In this document: in pieces, positions 22,501 to 31,700 of the stretch
How positions within the stretch are numbered: the first letter of the stretch is position 1
Layout: every line of letters begins with the position of its first letter
NCBI GenBank assembly: GCA_009103225.1
Contig: RHPI01001618.1
Coordinates: 1-32,179 of the forward strand
Length of the DNA: 32,179 bases
Origin: Chlorokybus atmophyticus
Taxonomy: Eukaryota; Streptophyta; Chlorokybophyceae; Chlorokybales; Chlorokybaceae
Direction: 5' to 3'
Position numbers and translations under genes: made by a program
The notes under the pieces: model-generated
What the model was told of the DNA's origin: nothing
The model's input: only the letters and a program-made list of their open reading frames with translations
The model's database searches: none

Positions 22501-23290
22501 AACTATACAAGTCCAGAAGGATATGCAGAGAGTGTGTAGCGCTGGTGGTTAAAGCTTATTAAATGAACCACCATCCGCAAAAACTTGTGCCATGCTCTCC
22601 GAGCTGCCTTAAGCAGAGTGCTGAACAAGGTTCTTGTTTAGTTCAGCACACACCCCTTGAGAAAGCTCTTTTCTACCACAACGCACACATATGGAGGCTC
22701 TGCACAAGCAGTGCGCATGCTTCTACCGTGCATGTCTACTACGGCATAATCTAGTCAGCGCCAAGCTGTATTCAACACACGCTGCTTCCTTTCCCTACTC
22801 CACTGCGGATCATACGACGCAATCTTCTCCGCGGTGATAGCAACATACTCAACTAGCTGCAAGCTAGCAACTATTAGTTCAGCTGTGAATAATGCCTTGC
22901 CTTAAGACATTTTGGGTCTCTTACTAGTTTGTGAGGCCAATTGACGATGTCAGCAGCAGCTGTGCGTCTCAAGGCTGTGTATGACTGTAACGCCAACATG
23001 ATAGCATGAAGAACTGTATTGCTTGCTTGCATGCGTTGTGGCATACTTGCTTGCATGCCACAACGCATGCAAGCAAGTATGTTGCCTACTAGTCGGCTTC
23101 ACATTGATGCTGATATATATATGTATGTGTGTGTACTCAACACGAAAGAACTCAGTTTGAAAGCCTGAGCACAAGATTAGCCTCGGTTCTTGGGCGTCAG
23201 CCCAGCAAGATGGGTGCTCACCTTGAAGCGATTGCGCCCGCCATCGGTGTTGAGCGCCTTAACGGCGTCTCCGCCAGCTGTCACCCCCAT
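10571..23290 (-). CDS. UTP20: UTP20, small-subunit processome component (DRIM family), 37 exons
   Basis: UTP20 is a nucleolar HEAT-repeat protein of the U3 snoRNP/90S pre-ribosome, needed for the early pre-rRNA cleavages that give 18S rRNA. I read these exons (minus strand, from the start): 23290-23222, 22409-22287, 22204-22050, 21938-21894, 21812-21734, 21656-21583, 21464-21358, 21241-21153, 21061-20935, 20800-20567, 20435-20219, 20014-19940, 19866-19556, 19453-19273, 19184-19025, 18942-18776, 18600-18476, 18376-18183, 18114-17918, 17785-17645, 17536-17416, 17341-16679, 16602-16469, 16142-16000, 15892-15714, 15539-15231, 15147-14398, 14294-14181, 14098-13964, 13814-13661, 13554-13295, 13199-12684, 12569-12207, 12090-11842, 11730-11260, 11138-11006, 10836-10571. 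All introns are GT-AG and every junction keeps phase, giving 2609 codons plus TAA; known UTP20 proteins have about 2500-2800. Recognisable blocks include AVKALNTDGGRNRF at the start, IRDTAR and LTQGYQVHVLGY, FLLDYPLG with YEHSTGREAALEML, and a Lys/Arg-rich tail (KHARKKLKKN). Least certain are the exon 8 donor (GTTATC), the exon 22 acceptor and the start of exon 32. A canonical ATG begins exon 1; no promoter motif was identified. Confidence 0.94.
23022..23077. repeat. 23-bp perfect inverted repeat in UTP20 intron 1
   Basis: Arms 23022-23044 and 23055-23077 are perfect complements with a 10-base loop (ACTTGCTTGC) that itself repeats the start of the arm. It lies in the 812-base first intron, about 145-200 bases into it. 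The pre-mRNA would form a long perfect stem. It could be a small-RNA precursor, a cruciform-forming palindrome or a remnant of a foldback element; the sequence does not decide. Confidence 0.85.
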
Positions 23291-23529
23291 GGTCTTTGCA
23301 CCAAGGTGTCAACAAGTTCAAAGTAAGAACTATCTAGCGCTCCACCCCGCAAGCAAGGCAGGCGTCAACATCCCAAGCACCGCCGCCGCCGCCGCCAAGG
23401 CACGGGGAATTGGAGATATCCGTTGTGATTGATGTGCTCAGCACAGTGATGAACAAGCGGCAGAGGAAATCGGCTATCACGTTGCATGACGCACGTTGAA
23501 TGTGGGCGTCAAAGAGGAGCCATGCCTTT

Positions 23530-24722
23530 AGGGTAAGGTGCCGTAACTTCGGACACTTTATACTAGTAAGGTCACCGTTAGGTGAGCACTTCACCGTTTT
23601 GTGTGAATGATGGCTTGACCAAAAGCTGTTTTAATGAGCTACCTATCAAGCTTATTCTTGTATTTGTAGTCAATCAGATGCTTCCTTGAGCCTCTGGCAA
23701 AGACCAGTAAAAGTGCAGGCGGTCCAAAGTGAAGGGAGCCTAACTTCGGATAGTCTAAGATTGCCTGCATGCTGTAAGACTCAAGGTGGTTGTGGCGGCG
23801 GAGAGTGCCTGTTTATGGCTATGTTGTTGTTGTTCTTGTCCTTTAGAAGACTTGTATGGTCAGTGGCGCACAGGTGGCTGCCTTGTATGCTCACAGGAGA
23901 CTGAGGTTAGGCTTGTAGGGTGTGCATGTGCGGTGTGCGCAGAATCTGTTTGAGCGGAACTATGTGCGCATAGCATGTGCATGCAGCATGCATAAAGACG
24001 TGAGCATGACATGCAAGGGCACCGGCTTGGCAAGCGTGTTCGTATATACAAGGTTTAGTGTTGCGTGCTAAGTACAAAGGCTTAGCTGCATGCACATGCT
24101 ATGTCCAATACATGATCTTTGCTAGGCGCAGGCCTCCTCTCTTGTTAGCAAACGCACGGTGTTTTGCCAGTGTTGCCTTGGATAGCTCTGGTCTTTTCAG
24201 GACTGCACAAGTGAGGTTGCTTTCCTCCAGCTCAGTCCATGGCCCTGCTGTTGCAGGGGTGTCGTCCTCTGTGGCACTGCTAACTACGTCCTTGTTGCTC
24301 AGAAAGGCAGCGAGCTTCTTGGCCTCTTTCGCCTCCTTCACCGCCGTACCTTTATGAGCCACAACTTGGCGGCTACAAGGCCAATTGGACTGCTCATAGA
24401 GTCATTGCAAATTCTAGTGTAAGACCTACCGCATGCAAAAACCACACCGCTAAAGCCCATCCTAGTCCTTATTGGCGATAGTTCAAAGTTAACGATGACT
24501 ATGCAACCTAGCCCCAAAATTTTAAACTGTTTGTATTTAGGCGGGTCAAAACATCTTTGAATGGCGTCTTGAGCTAGTGGTGGACTTATTGTGACAAATT
24601 ACAGCACCACACCAAATTTCAAGCTAATTGGCCGCGAAATGCAGAATCTACACCACATATTGCCCGCCAAAAAGGTAAGTGTCCGAAGTTAAGGTCGATC
24701 CAAAGTTAGGGCACCTTACCCT
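23530..24722. mobile_element. DNA transposon with terminal inverted repeats, probably non-autonomous
   Basis: The left end AGGGTAAGGTGCC at 23530 matches the inverted right end at 24722. Beyond it, TAACTTCGGACACTT at 23544-23558 matches the inverse of 24677-24691; the right end carries 17 extra bases between the two blocks. The motif TAACTTCGGA recurs at 23741-23750, as subterminal transposase-binding sites often do. Both ends are flanked by TTT (23527-23529 and 24723-24725), a possible 3-bp target duplication. The interior (about 1.1 kb) has no intact transposase that I can recognise, so it is probably mobilised in trans. The superfamily is not assigned. It lies about 240 bases upstream of the UTP20 start codon. 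Confidence 0.75.
24099..24362 (-). CDS. Unrecognised 87-codon frame inside the DNA transposon
   Basis: The frame has an ATG and stop and encodes a Lys-rich N-terminus (KEAKEAKKLAAFL) followed by a mixed-charge region. The composition is protein-like rather than repetitive. It could be a transposase remnant or a captured fragment, or it may be chance. No family is recognised and no splice partners were identified. Confidence 0.2.
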   Translation of the reverse strand: MAHKGTAVKEAKEAKKLAAFLSNKDVVSSATEDDTPATAGPWTELEESNLTCAVLKRPELSKATLAKHRAFANKRGGLRLAKIMYWT

Positions 24723-25248
24723 TTTTACCAAGGGCAATGTACCAAGGTATTAAATTGTTCATGTAAAGCTGGACAATAAGACATTCAAGTTACATAATGC
24801 AACGGTTGTTTTTGGACGTTAGCGGTATGTAAAAGCTATTACATGAGCTATGTTGCTCAATTTATTCGGCTAATGTATAGCCCAACGGTCAAACAAAATC
24901 GGTTATGCTAACATATCATCTTCTTATAATGGACAGGGTGTGATTGCCGTTAGTTGGATAGTTTCAAAGATTCTTTTAGGGGTATAGGGTGCCGTCCAAC
25001 CTCGTACCAATGGAAATGCGTTTTGTAGACGCGTTTTTATGCGTAACTGCGTTGCTGCCTGCCAACGCGCGCGACAGTTAACGCACCATTGTCGTTCAGC
25101 GTTGCCGTGTCGCGCCTAAGATTCTTCGCTATAAGAGAGAGGGTGTGCTACCGCCCCCTCTAATCCCCTACCCCAACACCGCCACCAGCCATGCCGACAC
25201 CGCCGCCGCCGTCGCCAGGGCAAATGCCATAGCGAAGATCCTCTGGCT

Positions 25249-25281
25249 ATGGCGGCGCTGCTGCGTTAGCAGCGCCGCCAT
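25249..25281. repeat. 14-bp GC-rich hairpin
   Basis: Arms 25249-25262 (ATGGCGGCGCTGCT) and 25268-25281 are perfect complements around the loop GCGTT. This is a very stable stem inside the probable LTR or foldback element. Confidence 0.85.
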
Positions 25282-25294
25282 GCGGTTAACATCA

Positions 25295-25323
25295 ACATGA
25301 GACATGAGTCTCATGTCTCATGT
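25295..25323. repeat. 29-base near-perfect palindrome
   Basis: Two perfect 14-base arms (ACATGAGACATGAG and its complement) surround a single central T, 13 bases after the neighbouring GC-rich hairpin. Each arm also contains two copies of ACATGAG. Confidence 0.85.
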
Positions 25324-25478
25324 CGATATCAGTATTACAGATAAGTAACACTATATTAGGGCCTTAACACTAAATTAACGGCCCTAATCCGGCTTGATTG
25401 GCTGTATATACCCGTTGGGACCCTTATTTAATCCTTAATAAGGGCGGGGAACCTTTATGAAGGTAGCACACCATTACA

Positions 25479-27890
25479 TTCCCCCCCACTTAGGTATCAA
25501 TGTCCTCATTGAGGGGTTAGCTAAGCCCCATTACGAGCATTAAAAACCATAGCAATAGAGAGAATCAGGGCCGAAGCGGTAAAGATGTCTGCCAACACCC
25601 TGTTACCGTTCGAGTGTGGACACAGCACTCAAGTACTACTCACAGGAGTAGTACTCCTGAAGAATCTCATAGTAGTTGGTGAGATTACTTTTGGGTTCCC
25701 ATGTATTGTGTTCAACATCGCTGTGCGCAGACAGCTCTTTGCTAACGCCAATTGATCTTGCATGGCTGCAGCCACCTTGCGCGCTGCAGGTACGCGATTT
25801 ACTTCATTATCAGGCAATTAAATGTTTGCAGGACTCAGTGGATGCACTCCGTAATTTAAGAAAAACGGAGTTTCCTGCACACTCGCTTGCCATGCATTGT
25901 TAATCGCGAACTCAGCCATAAGAAGGTAAACATCCCACTCAGACTAGTTCGGACTCACATAACTTATGTGAGTGCCAATGCCAAATGGTTTCCTCAATCA
26001 CTTGATTGACGCAATCTATCTAACCATCCGTATGCGGGTGATAAGCAGTGCTGATATGCTGCTGTATCTGCCGGATGTTGCATAACGATTTTCAAGACCA
26101 AGCCACAAACCGAGGATTACGGTCAGACACAATGTTGCGAGGGAAGCCTGCAACTTTAACACAGACGCGACAAAAACCATTGCCATCTCACGGGAGCCTA
26201 TCTCCATGCGGCAAGAAACCACGTGAACCATTTTAGTCAAGCGATCTACAAACACTGCAACCGTAGTATGACCCAATGCTAACTCTAGAACCTCAGTAAT
26301 GAGATCCATACTTACACTCTCCCACTTGTTATCAGGGATACGCAATGGTCGCGGTGATCCAGCTGGTTTCTGACGTAAAGGTTTGTCACATTGACATTTG
26401 TCACACGTGTGCACATACTGCTTCACATCAACAGGCAACGATGGCCACCAATACAACTGTTGCGCTGGTGGTCTTGCGACTGCCAAAGTGCCCAGCGTAC
26501 GATGGATCGTGTACATCGGTTATGCATTTCACACGCAAATCAGCATGATCGGGTATAACCAAACCAGTGCCCATGTAATACAAGTTGTCACGGTTTTCAA
26601 GCTTTTGCACGTTTTCTGCTAAAGAAAACCAGGGGTATGAGAATACCCTTGCACAACTGCTTGAACAAACTCATCATTTGGAGATGATGAACCGCATGTT
26701 GCAATCAACTGCGCGCGCACGACCGCCAGTAATGACGGGCAACAACTCAGAGGGTCAGCTACATTGGTTCTTCCCGACAGGTACACCCAATCAAACGAAA
26801 AACGGGATAAAAACTCATTTCAACGCGCTTGTCGTCGTGACAAGTTTTGCTGTGTTCAGAAATACACCAATGGGTTATAATCAGTCACTACAGTGAACTG
26901 AACCCCCTCCAAGTAACATCACTATGTTTCCAAGGCATGTACTACGCCAAGTAGCTCTTGTTTGGTTGTAGTATAGTTCACCTCTGCAGGAATGAACTTC
27001 CTACTCTCATAAGCACAAGGCCTGCCATCTTGCAACAAGATTGCACCACACCCAAGTGTTGATGCATCCCTTAAAACAATGAAATGCTTTTCCCAATTTG
27101 GTAGCGCCATCACTTAACACCGGCGCCGACATTAAAGCCAATTTCACTTGTTGCATAGCAGCTTCTTGAGCTTGTGTCCAGACAAATGGGGCATTTTAAT
27201 GCAACAATTTGGTCAAAGGCATGACAACTGTCGAGTATCCCATTATAAACTTGTGAAAATACTTCCAACCCCAAGATTGACCTTAATTGATGGACATTTT
27301 GAGGTTGAGGCCACTCTTTCACAATTTGCACTTTGCGAGGGTCAGGCTTGATGCCCGCACCACTCACATTGTGAACGATGAAAGGCAACTCTATTTTGCA
27401 AAAATCCCAGTTTGTCAAGTTTGCAAACAAGCGATGTTCACGAAGTCGTGCAAACACCGCTTCTACATGTTGCCTATGCTCTTCCTTTGTTATACTGTAG
27501 ACAATAATGTCATCTAAGTAAACCATGACATGTTTGCCAAGCATGTCATCAAAAATTTCATTCATTTCCATCTGAAACACCGCGGGCGCATTTGCCAATC
27601 CAAAAGGTAACACTTGGTGTTGATACTGGCCTGAGGGTGTTCGGAATGCTGTCTTGTAGACAACAAAAGATGAATGCGGATTTGATGATATCCGCTTGTC
27701 AAGTCCAGCGTACTAAAATACGCATTTCCTGACAACTTATCAAACACATCATGAATCCTTGGCAACGGGTATCTACTCTTTACCGTGATTTTGTTTAAAG
27801 CACGGTAATCCACACACATGCGCAACTTCCCATTCTTTTTTAATCACAAACAAGATAGGCGCGTCAAAGGGTGAAGAACTTGGTTCAATC
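25479..27890 (-). pseudogene. Decayed Ty3/gypsy pol (RT, RNase H, integrase)
   Basis: Read on the minus strand from 27890: the RT start (EPSSSPFDAPI), [47 protein letters not shown] and the catalytic YLDD; then RNase H around 27100 (LRDASTLGCGAILLQ); then the integrase zinc finger (CDKCQCDK) and first Asp (WESVSMDLI); then, in another frame, VSDRNPRF and YHPHTDG; finally the integrase C-terminal part near 25800-25650 (NRVPAARKVAAAMQDQLALAK). The frame is broken: a shift after HQLRSILGL near 27270, a TAA at 27197-27199, a shift near 26165, and stops after 26016. The usual integrase Glu position reads Asp. The family differs from the methyltransferase element, whose active site is YIDD. The 5' part is cut off at 27890/27891 by the next element. 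Confidence 0.88.
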
Positions 27891-28500
27891 TGTCATGCCT
27901 ATCGCCCCAGCATGCCAGTCGTCATCGGGCATGCCTACAGCAAGACCCTCGCCCGGCTTACCAGCATGGCAACCCGCGTGCGCCTCCCTGACCAGTAGCT
28001 AGGTCATGTCCCTAGAGTAGTTCGTGACCATAGCCTGCATAGGCACCGCGCGTAGCTGTGCAGTTGTGAGTTCAGTTATAAGTCCGGTTCTATATCGAGT
28101 GGGCATTTCCTGTGGAAATAGCCTCGATATGACCGTTAGCTTATGTTCTGGACAGTCATGAGTTGACTTGTATAAGTAGGCACAGTGTTCACCGGATCAG
28201 CTGGTGACACTGTAAGTGAGAAAGCTAAGAGCTTGTGAAGCGACTTGAACTACGAACACACCGTCCTGGTTCCCAAGAATCCCCTCACCGTGTGAGAGCC
28301 TGTGCATGTTCTTGTGCACTGTGCTTGTTCTTGCTGTGAGCTTTGTGTACTTGGTCACGGTGTGCTTGTTGGCATCAGTCAGGGCATAGCATCCACGTGT
28401 TGCTTGCTCATTCACCTCACTTAACAGTGTAATTCCTCTCCCACTCACGCAAAGAACTGTGTAAACAGCACTACCTATAGTAGTGGCTTGTTGACTTACA
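27891..28500 (+). repeat. Probable 5' LTR/leader of the inserted third element
   Basis: RT homology of the minus-strand element stops abruptly at 27890, and TGTCATGCC begins at 27891, as expected for an LTR edge. The region is non-coding and has a TATA box at 28171. The right boundary is uncertain; ...TTACA at 28500 would give a TG...CA LTR of 610 bases. No clear tRNA primer-binding site follows, and the second LTR lies outside the window. An alternative start is 28484, where the sequence matches the LTR start of the first element for 15 bases. Confidence 0.4.
28171..28178 (+). promoter_or_regulatory. TATA-box-like element in the probable LTR
   Basis: TATAAGTA lies about 280 bases into the probable LTR and about 530 bases before the Gag start codon. 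It fits the U3 promoter of an LTR element. The evidence is motif and position only. Confidence 0.35.
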
Positions 28501-28707
28501 GTGTCACCCTCTTTGCTCAAGTGAGTGTAGTTGCAAGCTGTACATCAGCATCGCAATCTGTAGTTGTACACATCACAGTGCAGTGTTGTCACCGTCATCG
28601 CATAGCGCGCACAAGCGCTAGTGTGTTGGGTGATAGCAGCACTGGAGATCCCATTGTAGAACACAAACACTCTACCCTTCATCCACTTTCACCATCGCAC
28701 CAGCTGT

Positions 28708-31700
28708 ATGAGCAGGCCCACCCCGTTCTCCCCAATAGACGAGGGTGACCTCAGCAGTTGGAGCCCAACCACCAACCTCACCTACGAGCGGACCAGTGAC
28801 GGGAGCATCGACCGCAGCAGCAGAGGCTCGCGCTCCATCTCCGGCTTCACCCCGCTCCACTCTACTCCTCGTCATCAAGCTTCTCCACTATCATCGGACA
28901 GCGACGACAACGAGATGGAGTCTTCCAGTTCAACCACATCCCTGCGCTTCTCCGGACGTGCCGGCACCACCTCGCTGGATGAGTTCATCATCAAGTTCCA
29001 CTCCAAGATGCGGCAGCAAGCTCTGAAGAACAAAGACTGGTCAGATGAGATCTCTTTCCACATTGCTGCTCAGTATCTTGATTATGAAGCACACGATGTC
29101 TGGAAGTCCGTTGCTGAACTGCATCGAGTAGACGGCTATGGCGAGCTTGCCAGCACCATAGCATCTGCATCGCTGCACCGTCCAACAGGTGTCGTTCCAC
29201 CTGCCACTTCAGTTGCAGTAACAGGCTTGTCCATAGCTGCAGCTCTCAAGCAGGCAGAGGAGGAGGAACCGGAGTTGGTACTTGTCAACTTGACCCCTGC
29301 AGAAGTTGAGTCCAAGGAGGCCACACATCGAGTCCGCATCCTTGATCGTTCTGCCGTCATCATTGAGGGACAAAGAGCTGCACAGCAAGCGACAGCCGCA
29401 GAGTGGGGTACTCCTCTACCTCCGGCAACACCTGGCTCGCGTGCGGGAGGCAGTACCTTCACCCTCGGGTCAGTAGCACTGCGCGCACCAGCCATCTCTG
29501 TAGGTGCAGCCATCTCTGATTCGCCACTCAAGGACCTGTACGCTGCCTTGCGCCGCACCTTCCCTCCTCAGACCACCAGCAAGGTTGAGGAGCTGAGACG
29601 CTTCCGACGCAAGCCCAATGAGGATCCCCTCCGCTTGTACTCCAAACTGGAAGGTCTGCTGAAGGACACTGACTACAGGATTGTCACTGAGGAGGCTGCT
29701 GCAGTGATATACGTCAATGAGTTGGATGCTGCTCTGAGCGAGTCGACACGCCTGACTCTGAACTACAGCAGGCCCCTTGGCTACACCCTCAAGGAAGCTT
29801 TCGAGACTGCACAAGCCATCCATAAGCGCGCAGTGTATGAGAAAGCGGTGCTGGACACCAACCGCAGTGCCTCACGGCCTATGGCAGGCACAAGTGCAGA
29901 GCCTCTTCGGCGGGACCGCAGCCGGGAGTCGCAAGGCATCCATTACAAGGATAAACGGTCGGCTCATGCTGCCCTTGTGGCTCCAGTGCTGTGCCACCGG
30001 TGTGGTCGACATGGCCACTACCAAAAGGAGTGCACCGAAGATTACGGCAACCTTGTGTGCGACCACTGCCACAAGACGGGACACTTGGAGACAGTATACT
30101 GGCTCAAGTTCCCTGAGCTGCTGCCCCCTATTGGCTACAACAACAGCAACAACGCTGGTGGCTACCGCGGCCGCAACAACCACAACAACAACGGGGGCTA
30201 CAACAACAGCAACCATGCTGGCGGCCACAACAACAGCAACAACGCTGGTGGTCGCAACAACGGCAACAACGCTGGTGGCCACAACCCCAACAACAACAGC
30301 AACGCTGACGCCCGCAAGGAAGAAGCTGGCTATAGGGGAAAAAACCGCCCTCCACAGCACAAAGGACTTGAGAAACGTCCTCGCGCTGGAGCTGCTGCTG
30401 TCAAGGCACCAACCAATCCACCAGCTAGCGACCAAGTGGCAGCCCTGATGGCGCGCGTGGCACAGCTGGAGGAAAACAAGGAGCAGGACTATCAAGCCTG
30501 CTATGCTGCTAGGTGGGCATTGATGGCACCAAAACGGGATAGGGACATTCCCACGCCGTCACGCGTACAACCATCCAGACGGGCGCGCAGGGAGGCTGGC
30601 GCGTCGTCAACAGCGGCATCGTCGGACGCCACAAGTGGTGCTGCCTCGGCAGCCACAACCACCGCTGGGACGACGCCGTCGACGACACCGTCGGCATCCA
30701 CACCGACTACGACAGCAGGTGTCAACACTCTTGGCACCACGCTGTTCCCAGTGACGGAGAGCACCCACGCCGCAGCAACCATGGTCGTTGGGTTCGTAAG
30801 TGGTGAATCCACCACTTCTGCCTCCATCGGAGCGACCACATCAACCGTACCTGCTGCCACCCTCACATCTGCCACTTCAGTGACGACGACTGCGGCAGGT
30901 GCCACCACCATCGCCTCCAGTATCGCTGCCATGCCCACCGCACCATTTCCTGAAAGCCGGACGGCACCGCCACCAGCATTGGACGTCACACAACAAGTGC
31001 CACGCGGGCCGCAAGCAGAACGCGCCTGGGCGTCGATTCTACGCAACGTGGAGCCCACCACTATTGCGTACGGACCAGGGGGGCAACGCACCACGCGCGT
31101 GGCACGCGATGATCGCATCTTGCCCCTACCACCGCCAGAATACCACACGCTGCCGGAACTCACACAACAACAGCTGGAGGATGAAATCCTCGCCGGCACT
31201 GCACCAGAGATGAGGGATCGTCTGTTCGGGGTCACCTATCGCCGACCTGCGGTGTTAGAACTGGCCATCCAGTTGTTCCTGGCATTACATGCACAGTTGC
31301 AGGACGCACCCAGTCAATCGCGACAGCCCATGCCCGCTCAACGGATCGACTTCGAGCCTTCGCCACTGGACCCACTCGGCCTCCGGCGACAAAAACACCA
31401 AGACCTCGTGGTCACGATGGCTGACATAGCGCTGGGCGCAGATCCCGCTCTCCGGGGGCTCACTCCAGGCAGTCGTCAAGAGCGTTTCTCTGCACTCGAA
31501 CAGGCCCATCGGTATCGCATGGACCAAGCTGCCCAAGTGGACGCACGCCGACAAGCATACGAAGCAGCACACGCCGTTATCGTGCCAACCGTAGCGCCAG
31601 GACATGCTGCCAGCGCCTCCACGGCGCCAACCACCGCACACGCCACGGCGCTCGCCATCGAGCAGGCGGGACACGCAACTGTTGCAGACCAAGCGAGGGC

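Larger units (their letters stand above)
24949..25478 (-). repeat. Probable LTR of the minus-strand Ty3/gypsy element
   Basis: Read on the minus strand, a G-rich tract (GTGGGGGGGAA, 25489-25479) follows the pol remnant and is directly followed by TGTAATGG at 25478, the usual polypurine tract/LTR junction. The far end is uncertain; 24949 (minus-strand ...ATCACA) is one TG/CA-compatible choice. The region holds an 11-bp inverted pair, GGTGTGCTACC at 25142-25152 and its complement at 25462-25472, and two strong hairpins. A small foldback element occupying 25142-25472 is the alternative reading. Confidence 0.35.

Noticed and set aside
23101-23140. TATATATATG(TG)n tract as a UTP20 promoter TATA box
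   Set aside because: It lies downstream of the UTP20 start codon, inside intron 1, and is a simple AT/GT repeat.
28197-28520. Minus-strand 107-codon frame in the leader of the third element
   Set aside because: There is no recognisable domain, it coincides with a region bounded by an inverted repeat, and it is antisense to the probable LTR.
28621-28665. tRNA primer-binding site candidates (TGGGTGATAGCAGC, TGGAGATCCC)
   Set aside because: Neither clearly complements the 3' end of a tRNA I can name, and the LTR end next to them is unknown.
30133-30312. CRISPR-like array
   Set aside because: The repeats are coding, short, without spacers, and belong to the Asn/Gly tract of a eukaryotic Gag protein.
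29872-30495. Minus-strand 207-codon Val/Ala-rich frame, and the plus-strand 223-codon Thr-rich frame at 29777-30448
   Set aside because: Both are alternative readings of the Asn/Gly repeat in the Gag frame, which has the zinc knuckle and capsid motifs.
30501-31235. Minus-strand 244-codon frame
   Set aside because: It is antisense to the long open Gag frame, with low-complexity Val/Ala composition caused by the Thr/Ala/Ser linker.
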